The notes: generated by a model from the letters alone, not told the origin. A stretch of DNA of 64,000 nucleotides from Cenococcum geophilum 1.58 (GCA_001692895.1 KV748231.1:558001-622000); one strand, 5' to 3'; shown: positions 33,789 to 46,712, numbered from the stretch's first letter. Program-made: numbers and translations.

Positions 33789-35873
33789 CACCACTACGTG
33801 CACGGTCCCACTCAATGTACGGTTTTTTCTTACCAAAATTTGCTTAAATATACCTTTTTATACTACCTATAACTTAATAACCTTTTAACAGAATTTTATG
33901 AAATTCTTAATATAGCTTATTAAATACTAAAGCTATAATTTTATGTAAAAATATTATAATATATTCTAAAATATATATACTTAAAATTAGGTTAAAAAAG
34001 TACTTTTTTAGTAAAGCTTAGTATTATTAATAATACTATTAATAAAGCTATTATATAGCTAGATTTTATATATATTTATATATATTATATAAATAAGTGT
34101 TTTTAATAGTAGTAATTCTTAATTAACGTCTGATACGGATCCTATCTAGGCCTACGCAGACTACTCCGTTATAGGGGGAAAACTTATAATTTATAGGAAG
34201 AAAACCCTGCAGTTTAGGGGAGGAAAAACTCTATAAGCCACCTCAGTAGGATAAAAAACCCCAGTTTGCCATGTCCGTCTATAGCGGCGGCCCTATAGGC
34301 CTACGGCTACGTCCTGTCCTCCTTAGATGTTCAAACTCCTTAGGAACCGCTACTTCCTTCTCTAGCTTATCCTAGCTAGGGTTCACTACGTCCTAGCTAG
34401 GCCTTGCCGTTTAATTACTATACACTTGTGGTTGTATTCCATATTTTAACCACCCCCTATATACTATCTCTTGTTAACCATTATTATATACACTATGCCT
34501 TCCCCCCCCTAAGGCCTATCAAAGGCATAAGGGGGATTTATTTATAAACTACTATTATACTAAAAGGCGAGCGGAACGTATATACCTAAGTATCTTTTAT
34601 GCCTAGGCCCTAGTTACTAGGCCCTCGCCAAGGGTTACTACTCCTTAAGAGGAGATAGGAAAACCGTACGGTATTATCTAAGCTGCTAGGTAGTATTTAA
34701 TAGTTAATAGTAAGTAACCGTATACTCCGCGGGCGATTGCCCTAGGGGTTAGGAGGGGCCGTATATTTACTCGTTGCTCATTTATTTACAATCACTCGTT
34801 TATTAACGTAAGAGGTCGTTAATACTCTCTACTAGGGGTTAGGGGATGTTATTAAATACCGCGTATCTATATTAGATCGTATAGGTGCCTTAATAGGAGA
34901 ATAGTGTTGCTGTTATTCATAAGGGGCACTTAGTAGTAGTTTTCGAGATCTCACCATCCCATATGAAAACTTTTCACTACCGCCCATAATACCCACCACT
35001 ACCACTAGGTCGTATCGCACGCTGTACAACGTCTCTGCATTAGCTCTAAGTCTAAACTTTAAAGACTTAGGTTCGTAGCCGTCACCACGTACAGGTGCAG
35101 AGTCCGTTTTTAACGGCTAAGTGTTTTTAATATATATATAGTTTATTAATTATATATTAAATAAATTATATTAAATTTTAATATACTTAAAATATATATA
35201 TTTATATTATAAATAAAGTTTTTACATAATAAATTAAGGATATAAAATACTTTATTATAAGTAAAATTAAGTATAAAAAATATAATTAAGCTTATTATTA
35301 TATCTAATATAATAATTGAAATTTTTTAGTATATATAAAAAGTAAGCTTCTTTATTTCAAGTTATAACCAATAATATTTTTCAACTTTTATTTTATAAAT
35401 ACTTTTATTTGTTATAGAATAAGCTATATTAAAAAAATTATATTAATTGCTATTATAGTAATTAAGTTATAAGCATTTAAATATAATTTTTTTAAAATGA
35501 TTTTTAGAACTATATATAAGCTAATTATATATATAAGCTAGTTACTAATATATTTAAAAAAAAAACTTACTTATATAATAAAACTAGATATATATATAAT
35601 CTAGCTATATAGTAGCTTTATTATTAATATTATTAATATTATCAAGTTTTATTAAAAAAGTACTTTTTTAACCTAATTTTAAGTATATATATTTTATAAT
35701 ATATTATAATATTTTTATATAAAATTATAGCTTTAGTATTTAATAAGCTATATTAAAAATTTTATAAAATTCTATTAAAAGGTTATTAAGTTATAGGTGG
35801 TATAAAAAGGTGTATTTAAGCAAATTTTGGTAAGGAAAACCGTGCATTGAGTAGGACCGTGCACGCAGTGGTG
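33789..35873. mobile_element. AT-rich inverted-repeat element (foldback type)
   Basis: Long inverted arms: 33789-34090 against 35580-35873. The outer ends are CACCACTACGTGCACGGTCC (left) and GGACCGTGCACGCAGTGGTG (right), and the match continues through CTTACCAAAATTTGCTTAAA and AAAAAGTACTTTTTTA. The centre (35133-35580) is very AT-rich and non-coding. The second 1.0-kb element (34109-35117) is inserted in it. No clear TSD was found. Non-autonomous; superfamily unknown. Confidence 0.8.
34109..35117 (-). mobile_element. 1.0-kb non-LTR-like element, copy 2
   Basis: Flanked by a perfect 15-bp TSD TAAGTGTTTTTAATA (34094-34108 and 35118-35132). Minus orientation: the 5' end is at 35117, where CCGTTAAAAACGG makes a small palindrome, and the AT-rich 3' end is at 34109. 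It aligns over its whole length with 4903-5908 but keeps more CpA/TpG. It carries no recognisable protein. Its 5' start matches copy 1, so both look full length. Confidence 0.85.
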
Positions 35874-35884
35874 AGGTACTCTAT

Positions 35885-36050
35885 TCTAACTTGATGAGGA
35901 TGCATCTAACTTAATGAGGATGCATCTAACTTAATGAGGATGCATCTAACTTAATGAGGAAGCATCTAAACCAAATGAGGTAGGGGGTGTATGCGTATTA
36001 ATTGGGGGGTGTACGTGTATTGTTTAGGGGGTGTATAAATAGTGGCGACC
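35885..36050 (+). repeat. 20-bp tandem repeats and GGGGGTGTA repeats (hAT-type terminus)
   Basis: Four units of ATGAGGATGCATCTAACTTA, then three spaced copies of GGGGGTGTA (35983, 36004 and 36027), then TAAATAGTGGCGACC. It is the inverse of 8928-8995 but with more units. Homology to the hAT 5' end fades after about 36080. The stretch to 36152 has no recognised gene. Confidence 0.7.
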
Positions 36051-36202
36051 TATTTTTTAATTTAGAGGTATTAATAGAGTTAAGAGCTTCTAATTCTACT
36101 TCTAAAGCTATATTTTATATAATAATAAAGAAGAAGAAGGCAAATGAAAATTTATTTAGGGTATGCTAAGACTTATCGCAATAAGACACAATATATATCC
36201 TT

Positions 36203-38305
36203 TTTTTTTGTCCATTGTATTATACTATATACAATACTGCGCATACAGCCTTAGGCTATAGCGCTATAGTTCTATATACATAAATCCTTTCTAGGCAGCT
36301 TAATATATACTAGTAGCTATATCCTAGTAGTTTATAAACCCCTAAACTATAAGTTTATAGTTTCCTAGTAAAATACTAAGATACTACAACTACTAGGGAA
36401 TGAGAAAATGGTAGGAAAAACTATAAGAAATCCTAACCCCTGTCCCTGTCCTTTTGCAATTTATTTCTATCCTTTTGCTCTCTAATATCTTTTACCTAAA
36501 AGCCTAGTAGGAGGTACCTCCTTCTAGAATCCTATTAATTTTTATTTTTCTATAGAATCTTCTACACTAGTACTATGTACTAGTTTAGCTACTTTAAGAA
36601 CCTCGCAGTCTTTGCTATTAGCAAAGTGTTTTTCTTTACAATTGATGTAAAGAGGGGTAGTATGCTTATAAGGCCTGCCCCCTACTATACAGGTAGGACA
36701 GACGTGGTCTTTAGATAGATATGCAGCCGCATAATATCTACAGGCCCTAGTAGAGCATCTGTCTCCTATATAGCCAAATTTTTGGCAGCTATTATACTGC
36801 GTAGTAGGAGAGACTTCGAGGTATTTTACTACCTTAGTAGCTGTACCTGCAATTGATATCTCTTTTTANTTAAGGATTTCTTGTCTTTTTTCTTCGTTCT
36901 CTATAGTAAAAACTATAGAGCTAAATCTGGTCTATGGATCGTATCTTTTTACACTAGATAAGATCCATCTAGGTAGTCCTTATATCCTTATAGGATTAAA
37001 AGTCTCAATTTCTTCTTTTAGAAGCTTAGAGCCTTCTTCTCCTAGGAAAGGTAAGGTAGGAACCCTATGGGCTATAATTTAAACCCATAGTTCTAGTTTT
37101 TGCTCTCTTTAAAAGGTAAAGCAGTTATGCCAGATTTCCTTATATTTAACTAGGAAATCCGCATTATACTCTTCCGTAGTCGTAAGGAGAATATTTTATT
37201 TTCCTTTAGTTCTAGCTATGGATACTAAAACAGGTTTTTCTACTTGCAGTTTTGATGCAAATAGTTAATTGACTTTGTTTCGTATAGAGAAGGTATCTAA
37301 AGGTTAGTCCTTTTGGTCCGTAATTAGGACTAGCTTTCTTTTTTATAGCTGCTTTTTCTTACTTCTAGTAGAAGTAAAAGGAGTAGGAGGTGGTAGTGAC
37401 GAGGAGGGTAGAGAGGACGAAGTAGGGAGGTCCTTCTTTAGCCTCTCTGCGTAGGTTTCTTTAGTAGGGGCTACCNCCNTACGGAGAGCTCNTACNTCNT
37501 CAACNAGTCCTTTTAGGACATCTTTTGTCTTTTNTTTTCCTTTTATAAAGGGATTTTCTCCTACTAGGATACTACGTGTATAGTCCTCTAGCTGTTTAAC
37601 TTGTTCCTTTTTATCTTCTTCTTCTTCTTCTTCTAACCCTTTATAGGCCTGGGTTAGGCTATCTAGAGCCTTTTATAGGTGTTATTCTGGAGAAAGGGAA
37701 GAGAAAGATATACTAGGTATACCAGCCGTAAAAGTTATTAGTTTAGTTGTCTTTTTTTATAGGTTTTTGGTTTTCTTTTTCAGTAGAAAACTAAGGATGT
37801 CCTCTTTTTTCTCCTGTCCCAAATAGGCCAGGAGAAGGAGAAGGGCCAGAAAAAGTGAATGTAGATATAGACTTATTATCACTTATTTCTATAGAAGGTT
37901 TCTTTTTAGGCCTACCGGGCCTTGGCATTTTGTGTCTTATAGGGGGGTTTTCCTAGTTTTTACTATCCTTATACCTTTTCTCCTTACTAATCCTACTAGA
38001 AGATTTCTGGGGAGATTAGGCTAANAGGTANTAGAAAATCTANCCTCTATATTNCGTGGTNTTNGTATTTNGTTTTNGTNTTCCTGTCNNTNCCTCGCTT
38101 ATAAGCTAGGACCACCCCTAAGAAGAATTTTCTGTTGGGGGAAAGGGGGTAAAACGACAAATAAATCCACCTCTAGCTCGCTAGGCAGTAGGAATTAAGT
38201 CTTAAAAGTTGGAAAATCGATTGTTTTTGATGGTAAGATGGGTATGCGTAAGTTTAGAAGTGTGGCGCTACCTTTTAGTAAGGTTGCATATGCGGTTTAT
38301 TAATG
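36203..38305 (-). mobile_element. ORF1-only retroposon in the foldback
   Basis: On the minus strand it starts near 38305, encodes one zinc-knuckle protein and ends in a short poly-A (T run 36201-36209). A candidate TSD TATATCCTT is present at 36194-36202 and 38306-38314, but it is AT-rich and overlaps the tail. No ORF2 or RT is present. Several N bases lie at 37476-38092. RIP is light. Confidence 0.5.
36544..37928 (-). pseudogene. LINE ORF1-type zinc-knuckle protein
   Basis: The start MPRPGRPKKKP at 37928 contains an AT-hook-like GRPKK core. The N-terminal half is Ser/Pro-rich, then acidic and coiled (SLTQAYKGLEEEEEDKKEQ near 37670-37610). The C-terminal part has CQKFGYIGDRC, CPTC, INCKEKHFANSKDC near 36790-36610, three knuckles like Tad-type ORF1. 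The stop is at 36544. At least one frameshift near 37760 and N-containing stretches break it. It could also be a gag protein of another non-LTR element. No enzyme domain. Confidence 0.6.
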
Positions 38306-38377
38306 TATATCCTTATCGCGATAAGGATATCCATTGCGCCTTATCGCGATAAGATTTATCCAAAATAACCCTAAATA

Positions 38378-39186
38378 GTATACCTAATAATTACTAGCTA
38401 AAGCCGTAGGATTAATTATAGGATCCTACTAAGAAGTTTAAGGACATCTACTAAAGAGTATAAGGATACCTTAAGGAATAGGAGGAGTAATAGAAGTATA
38501 TAAAGCAGAGCATATAAAATACCTAAGAGCAGTAGAGACTTTAGTACTTTTAATATACTTTTAGGGCGCTTTTCCTAGTAGTGTAAGTGCTGTAAATCAG
38601 GATTAAATACTCTCTTACCCCCTAGCCCTACTCGTAAGCTCTATAGCTTTGCCCTTTTAAAATACCCTAAGAGCTTATAATAAAGCTCTATTCTAAATTG
38701 CAAGTATATAAGAGGACGCTTGTTTATTATATGTAATTAATATAGCCTATAAGCATTTATATAAGCTATGTTAATTAACTAGTAAAATAAGGGCTACTAA
38801 GTCCTAAAGGTAGGCTTATAAGTCTCGTACGCTTCCCTAAACTAATTTGCAAGATCTACGCCTTCTATATATTAATTATAATTATTAATAAAGCAAGAAA
38901 TCTAAAGCTCTTTTATTGGGGAATCGCCGAATATACACCGGATGATTCGGCTATTTATTAAGGTCTTTATAGGATACCTTCTTTCCTTTACCTAAAAGTC
39001 CTCTGCCTCATCTATAGTATAGATATTACTTAAAGCTAGGATATTATTATTATCCTACTAAGCTAGGCAAAGTATATCCTAAACTACCGCCGTAAAAAGA
39101 GTATTCTATGCAAGCTTTATAGAGAATCGGTTCTTTACCTCTATTAAATCCTTAGGAAACTCCTTATATGGCCATATAGTACCTAC
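38378..39186 (-). pseudogene. piggyBac transposase relic, C-terminal part
   Basis: The minus frame gives FPKDLIEVKNRFSIKLA near 39160, then a catalytic-core region, FGDSPIKELQI near 38905, and GVDLAN-F at 38839-38862, followed by REAYETYKPTF. GVDL-D/N plus a following YxTxRxTxRxW-like segment is a signature of piggyBac DDE transposases. It joins the piece at 47136-47277 once gypsy G1 is removed. The downstream part to 38378 is too damaged to read. Stops throughout. Confidence 0.8.
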
Positions 39187-39609
39187 TATTACGGACGCTT
39201 TAAGTACGATGTTACGACTACTTGGAGAGGAGTCGGAAGAAGCTAGTTAGTTAATTTAGGCACGGTCTAGGATGGAACCGGTAGAACTATGTGACGAGGA
39301 ATGGTAGCCGAGGTCATATAATGTGCTACGTAGTGTATAAAGGGAACGAGAGGAACTTACGTACCTTATATATAATACGTATATTACGTATAAGAAGGAT
39401 TTTATAGGAGTACGGTTGTGTATTTAAGGACCCTTAGTCCCTACCTAGATAGTTTCTTCCTTGTAGTGATTCTCAGAATATAATTAGAGTTAATCTATTA
39501 GGCAACCACTCCACTAGTTATTATTACGTTGTTAACTTTTATTTGCATTACCTATACACCTAGCCTATTAACGAGCCTATTGTAGTACCTACTACAAGGT
39601 TCCGTTATA
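39187..39609 (+). repeat. G1 5' LTR
   Basis: Starts TATTACGGACGC (TG changed to TA) and ends TTCCGTTATA (CA changed to TA). 423 bp, same length as the 3' LTR. A TATATAAT run near 39368 could be promoter material. Confidence 0.9.
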
Positions 39610-39655
39610 TAATTACTACCTGGTTACGGTATTAAATACAGAGAAGTCGAATAAC

Positions 39656-42650
39656 ATGCCACCAAAAGCAGCCACTATAACGCCATCGACGGCGGTAACT
39701 ACTTTAAGGTTAGGTGACACTAGTATAGCAGATACTAACTTACAGCAACCTATAACGGTTGGACAACTATAAGAGATAGTTAACTAGCTGATAAAGAATA
39801 ATGCGGCGCTTAAATAAAGGATTAATGGGATAGGAGCAGCGAAGATTAAATTACCTTTAATTAAGAGATTCTTAGGAGAGAGATTAAAGCTTAAAGGATT
39901 TCTTACGCAAATGCACTTTAAGGTTATATAAGAAGGGGCGAAGCTACTAACACCTATGGATCGAATAGCTTATGCGGGACTATTCCTATTAGGAAAGGCA
40001 CTTAAGTGGTTTAAGCCTTACCTTATAGAAATATAGGCAAATAGAATAACGACCACTAATTAAGATATGCGGTTTATGTTCTTAAGTTAAGAAGGATTCG
40101 CGGAATAATTTATACAAATGTTTGGAGACCTGGAGGTAGTAACTATAGCGGAAAGAAAACTTTAAGATATTACGCAGCGAACCTTAGTAATTAAGTACAT
40201 AATATAGTTCTAAACGCTAGCTATATAAGTTAAGTAGAATAATAGGGCGCTTATAGTATAGTATAAATAGGGACTTAAGGCTAAAGTCTAGGACGCGATT
40301 ATTTTAATAGAAGATGCGGACACCCTACGGGAACTAATAGATTAAGTAATTAAGATTAATAATTGAATCTACTAAAGGGAGCAGGCTAAGAGAGGCTAAG
40401 ATAGAGTTTTATAGTTATATAAGGCGCAGAGTACGCATTAACTAAAGCTAAGTTAGAAATTATGGTATAGCGTAGAGCTAATGGACCTAAGTGGTACTAA
40501 AGAAGCCTATAAAAGATAGAGTAAGAAACTATAAAAACCTAGAGGTTAAGGATCTAGTAATTATAGGACTAAGGAGTAGAGGCTAAACCAGGGATCTTAT
40601 TAGTAGAAGATGTTTAGGCGGACTCTATAGCAAAGTTAATGGTTTAGAAACGGAGCTTGTATAAATTGCGGGAAATAAGGCTATTTCGCGAGGGATTATA
40701 AAGATAGTTAGAGTTACTATGTAATAAAGGGAACTAGATTAGCAGTAGAAGACATATACGTATAGAGGGATAATAGTATACTGCGAGGAACAAAAGAATA
40801 TTTAATCTAAAGTTTTGCGTTTTGTTATAACAACGCATACTAAATTTATAAAGACGCTAAGTATGGCGTAAGCTATTAGCTATAGGAGCTAAAATCTATA
40901 GAGTATAGAGGAACTAATAAACTAGTTTATAGATCGGATATTAAGGACGATGAATTTAATATAGGCGAAATATTTTGTAACAATAAGGTAATAGAGGCGG
41001 TTTACTAGGAATACATAGCTATTAGAGATGTTATACTAGAGGTAGAGGATAATTCCACTATAGAATAGGGAATATTAGTAGGGATCGAAACCCTACTAGA
41101 TACGATATCTATCGCTTTGCGAGATATAAGAGAAGTAGAATAGAGAACTACTTCGGCACTTAATAAAGGCAAAAGGCTAAAGGCTTAAGATTTTTATAAT
41201 GAAATAAGAGACGACTAAGATTCTTAAGACAAGATAAGGTAAGCTTAAGGACCTATAACGGACAATAACCAATAGAGCAGAGTAGCAGCTTAGTTTAAGA
41301 ATATATAAATAAGCTCGGGATAAGAGTTCCCAACGGCATAAGATTCTTAAGACGAGATAAGTGAGATTTAAGACTCTTAAGATGAGATAAGAATACTAAA
41401 GATGCCTAATAGGACTAAGGCGGGAGCTAAGCTTAAGTTAGAAGTAAGCTTAGGATTAAAAAATCTAAGGAGCTAAGAATTTGGAGTACGAATAAGAACA
41501 CCTATAGGTAAAAAGTAAGCGGCTTCTTTATAGATTAGAGAATCTGCGATATAAACAGTAACTAGACTAGGAGATAGATATATAGACCTAGAGGACTTAC
41601 TAGGTAAATAAAGCGTTCAGCTTAAAGATTAAAAGTTTAATATAGAGATTAGGAAGTAGGAAGACTTTAAAAATCTACTTATAAGACGCAAAAGAAAAGA
41701 AACTATAGAGGAGTTTAGAGTAAGAATTACCTTATAGCAAGAGCAGAAACTAATTAAGAGATTTAGTAGATTGGATTATATAAGGGACAGAGCACCTATA
41801 TAAAGAATCACTAATAGGCCTAGAGCAGGTACACTAAGAGCTAAGTAGCTTACTAAACTGGAATAAGAAGAGAATCTAGGGATTCTAACTAGGTTTAAAG
41901 AACGACATATAAAGGGCTATTATAACGCAGTAATAAAAAGATACTTCCTTACGGACGAGCCGTATATACTTAAAGGGTTATACTAAAAGTGGTATAGACA
42001 ACGACACAACGATAAGTGGGAAGATTTCTATATATAGTTGGACGAGAAAGTTGCCTAAGACCACCTAATTATAGAAAAGGCTATAACTCACATTAAAGGA
42101 GCCTTAATTATAACATTAAAGGATCTAAAGGAGTAATTAGAGGACTAAAGAAGCGAGAGGCAAATTATAGTATCTATAAACGAAGTTGTAACGCTTAAAT
42201 TAATATAAGAGAGGTTTAAACTTAAGGATAAAGACGAGCTAAGAGTTAACCTAAGACACTAAGCATATTATACATTGGCGTGGATTATACATGTGGATAA
42301 TATATATAACATATATAGAGCACCTAAAGATAAAAACCGAAAATATCTAGTAAGGATGTATTAGTTATTAGACGAGGCGAAATATTAAAACGCTAAGTAT
42401 ATACATAGTTGGTACCTAATAGAAGTTTAAAAATAAGGGGGCTTAATACTTTAACCAGAAAAATTCCTTATAGAAGAATGCCTAGATAGACGACAATGGT
42501 GGGAATGTTTAGAAAATACCTATCTATAGCATATTAAAGATAAGAAACGAACTAAGTATTAGCCGAAGTTAGACTAAGTATAAATAGGATCTAGTAGCCA
42601 ATAGTTAGGAAAAGTAGAGGCCTACGGGACCAGAGGGAACTAGTAGTAGA
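39656..42650 (+). pseudogene. G1 Gag relic
   Basis: Starts MPPKAATITPSTA at 39656. A capsid-like region follows (for example AGLFLLGKALKWFKPYL near 39970). A single zinc knuckle at 40658-40699 reads CINCGK-GYFARDY (ancestral CxxCxxxxHxxxxC). Then a long region with acidic SQDE-type repeats near 41170-41400 and a Lys/Arg-rich stretch near 41690. A region around GYYNAVIKRYFLTDEPY (41920-41970) is where the copia element hit the sister copy G3. Gag and Pol may form one frame. Many TAG/TAA. Confidence 0.75.
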
Positions 42651-42699
42651 GCCTTAAACCCTTAAAGGAATTTAAGGACGACACCTAAATTTATAAATT

Positions 42700-45600
42700 A
42701 AGTAGTAAGATTAACAGTTTGAGGTACTAATAGATAGTGGAGCAATAAGGAACTATATCTTACTAGCAGCAGTTAAGAGAATGGGACTACCTTATTGATA
42801 GAAGGAGCAACTTTACCTATTAGTTACGATTTTAGGAGATCTAATAGCCTATAGAGGAGGGATTATTAACCTTAAAACAGGACCTATTTAGTTAACTATT
42901 AAAGGAAAACAGATTAAGATGTCTTTTAATATATTACTATTAGGGAATAATAAGGCAGTACTAGGGATGCCTTAGTTACAGAAATACAATCTAAAGATTA
43001 ATTGGATTATAGGTTAGGTCGATATTAGAGATACTTAACGCCATAAGATATAACAATAAGCCAAGCTGGTATAGTACTAAGTTAGAGCGATATATAAAGA
43101 AACCAAGAAAGGGTTAAGCTATGTACTAAAGAGATACTATAAGTACGGTAAGAAACTATAGTTACTAGAAAGTAAGAAGCTATTAGAGCATATAGCGTGG
43201 GACTATAAAATAGAGTTAGAACTAGAAATAAGTCCAAAATTCTTTCCAATCTATAAGCTTACCAAAGAAGAAGGTAGAGCACTTAAAGAGTTTATCTAGG
43301 AAAACTTATAAAAGGGATATATTAGACTATCGCAGTTATTAGCGGGTTATCTAGTACTATTTATACTAAAGAAGAATAGCAAACTAAGGCTATATATCGA
43401 CTATAGATAGTTAAATAGTATTACTAGAAAGGATAGGTATCCTTTACTATTAATTAGCGAAATTTAGGATAGGATAGGCAATGCGCAAATCTTTATAAAG
43501 ATAGATCTAAGATAGGCGTACTATTAGATTAGAATTAAGAAAGGCAATAAATAGAAGGCAGCCTTTAAGTTAAAGGAAGGACTGTATAAACTATTAGTTA
43601 TACAATTCGGGCTTATAAACGTACTAGTAATATTCTAAAAGCGTATTAACAATGTATTAAAAGAATACTTAGATAAATTTGTTATAGTATACCTTAACAA
43701 TATTATTATCTACTTAATAACTAAGGAAGAGTATAGAGAACACGTTAAATGGGTTTTAAAGAGACTATAAGAGGAATAGATGCTAGTAGTAATTGAGAAA
43801 TGCGAGTTCTTTACTAGGAAGACCGATTTTATTAGATTTATTATTAAACTAGGCTAACTTAGTATAGATCTAAAGAAGATTAAGGCTATAGTAAATTAGC
43901 AAGAACTAGAGAACGTTACACAGTTAAGATTGTTTTTAGGGTTTTGCAACTACTGCAGAAGGTTTATAGCGCAATAGTTAAAGAATATTAAGCTATTTAC
44001 GCGATTAATAAAGAAAGAAGAACTGTAAATATAGGGAAAGGAATAATAAGAACTATTTAAGGAAGTTAAAAGGTTGTTTACCTAGGAGCTAGTTCTTAAA
44101 ATCTATTAATTAGGACTAGAGACGGTTATAGAGACAGATATATTAGACTTTATACTAGGGGTATATTTTATATAAAAGCATTAAGATGGATAGCACCTAG
44201 TAGTATACTATAGTTAAAAGATAACACCACCGGAGTTAAACTATAACATCTATAATAAGGAGTTGTTAGGTAGAGTTACAGTACTAAAGAAATAGAGAGC
44301 ATTCTTATAAGGTATAGAGAAACTATTTATAGTTAAGACGGATTATAAAAACCTAATAGGATTCCTAACAATAAAGGAACTTAACTAAAGATAGGTTAGA
44401 TGGGCAGAGATACTTACAGAATACCATTTTAAGATTTAGTATACTAAGGGTATAGACAATACGCAAGCCAATGCGTTAAGTTAAAAGGCTAAACTATAGA
44501 ATAATAAAAAGCTATTAGGGGCTTTATTACAAAAAGATATAGACGGATTAATTAAATATAATTATCCAAAAATCGCAGCAACTTAGGAAGATAAGTTAGA
44601 GAAAGTCTACGAGACACTAAAGAGCTTTTAGGTATAAAGAATTCTAAAAGCACAGCTAGAAGATCTATAGACGGATATATATAAAAATTAAGAAGTAAAG
44701 TATATCCTAAGAAGTATAGCAGAGTAGTTTATAGAGGACTTCTATAAGGGACTAACTTAAGGACATAACAGAGCTATAGGCTTAGTGTTAAGACTTTAAG
44801 AGGAGTATATTATTAACGGAATTTAGAGGATAGCTAGGAAGGTTATAAAGGAGTGTCTAGATTGCTAAAGGAATAAACTAATAAGGTATAAGCCGTATAG
44901 AGGGCTATAACCTATTAAAATACTAAAGAGACTATAAGAGGTTATATTATAGGACTTTATTATTAAGTTGCTAAAGTTAAAAAACCCTATTACTGGATAA
45001 GATTATAACGTAATCTTAGTAATAGTAGATAAGCTTATAAAGTGGGGATACTTTATAGTATATATAGAAGAAATCTTAGTGGAAGATATCGCTAAAATCT
45101 ATATTAAAGAAGTATTTATAAGATATAGAGCACTAAGCAAAATTATATTAGATAGAGATTTAAGATTTATAATAGTATTCTAGGAGGTATTTTTAGTAGA
45201 ATAAGGAGTTAGAGCAGTAACTTTTACTGTATATTATCCGCAGACAGACAGTTAAACGGAAAGATTAAATTAGACACTAGAACAGTATCTAAGACATTAT
45301 ATTAATTACGCATAGAATAATTAGGTATCATTACTACTAGTTATATAGTTTATATATAATATAATACTATAAGAAGGAATAGGTATATTACCATTTAAGG
45401 CGAATTATGGATATAAGCTAAGGATATTATTATCGCTACGTTAAGTAAAGAAGATAAGTAGTATAGCTAAATAAAGAATGGAGACTTTAATAAATCTTTA
45501 TAAGAACTTTATAAAAATAGCTAAGGTAGTATAATAGAGAATAAAAAAGTACTACGACGCTAAGAGATCTGAGGGACTAAATCTTAAGGAGGGAGATAAA

Positions 45601-46450
45601 GTATAGCTACTATATAAAAATTTTAAGAGTTAATAACTAAGTAAGAAGTTGGACTATGTTAGACTAGGACCTTTTAAAATTATTTAGAGGATTTTACTAG
45701 TTATATTTAAGTTAAACCTACTAGCTAAAATAAAGATCTACCCTATATAGCATATTGTAATGCTAGAGCTAGCATATAGGAATATTAAGCTATTGGTTTA
45801 TAAAGTAAACAAGTATAAAGGACAGGAAGAAGACAAATAGCAAGTTTTAAGGATTATTAGTTATAAGGACGTTAACAATAAAACATAGTACGAGGTTAAG
45901 TAGATAGGCTATAATAAGACTACCTAGGAACTACTAGAAAATTTAAAGAATACTATAGGAAAGGTATAGGAGTATTAGAAGAAAATAGGTTAGGTAATAT
46001 TAATAAAGAAGGATCGCTAAAGAATGAGTTACCTAAGGGGGACCTAGAAAGAGCGACTACTAAACTACTTAAAGTTGTTTCCTTTACTATAGGACAAGAG
46101 TCGGTTCTTTTATTACTAAGTTCCTATAGACCCTATTCTATAAGCTTCTACTCCTTAAAATAGACCTTCTTACGTACTTTCTTAAGATAAAGTAATTAAG
46201 TAGACGCCATAATATAAGTATTTAAGGCCTTTTGTTCTATATCCTAAGAACGCTTAAGCTCTATAAAAGCCTACGCTAGATTACTATTAAGCTTTACAGT
46301 AGTAGATTAAATATAAGACCCTATAATAAATTACTTAAGGAATATAAAGACTACTAAGAGTTATAGGATGTGTATACTTAGCGTTAGAAGTAGAACGAAC
46401 GTTATAAGAGGAACGAATGTTTGCTTTAGTACACTTTAAATAAGAAGAGG
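42700..46450 (+). pseudogene. G1 Pol relic: protease, RT, RNase H, integrase, chromodomain
   Basis: Protease active site VLIDSGA (DSGA at 42733-42744). The RT begins near 43380 (YIDYRQLNSIT) and has YLNN at 43690-43701 (ancestral YLDD, both Asp changed). RNase H near 44110-44400. The integrase zinc region ends in CLDCQRNK near 44850, and DRDLRF near 45155 and TERLNQT near 45258 mark the core. A chromodomain-like segment (SYKDVNNKTQYEVK-IGYNKTT) is at 45855-45930. A further conserved tail runs to about 46450. RIP stops throughout. Confidence 0.85.
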
Positions 46451-46712
46451 GCTGTTAAGACAAAGGACTCGCTAACGCGACGTAAACTAACCCCTCTTTC
46501 GCACAATAAGAATATGGAGATAGTATAATTTCACCTAGTAATAATATAGTAGTAATAGTGCGAGTATAACATTACGCGCGTAAAGAAAAAGATACTTTAG
46601 GTATAATAAGTAAAGATATTAACTAAATTAATTAGACGGATATTACACCTCTAGTAAATAATTTAGAGATATTAGGAATCTTTAAGGACGAAGATAAAAA
46701 GGAGGGAGATAG

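Larger units (their letters stand above)
36155..38375. mobile_element. small foldback element with TA target, carrying an inserted retroposon
   Basis: Ends TTTAGGGT (36155) and ACCCTAAA (38375), each followed by TA outside (36153-36154 and 38376-38377). The arms include CTTATCGCAATAAGACAC (left) and GCGCCTTATCGCGATAAG (right). Removing the insert 36203-38305 and one 9-bp repeat leaves about 109 bp that form one nearly continuous palindrome centred on TTATCGCGATAA. Confidence 0.6.

Noticed and set aside
35885-35964. Regular repeats that could suggest a CRISPR-like array
   Set aside because: The units are adjacent with no spacers, and the setting is eukaryotic with hAT-terminus homology.
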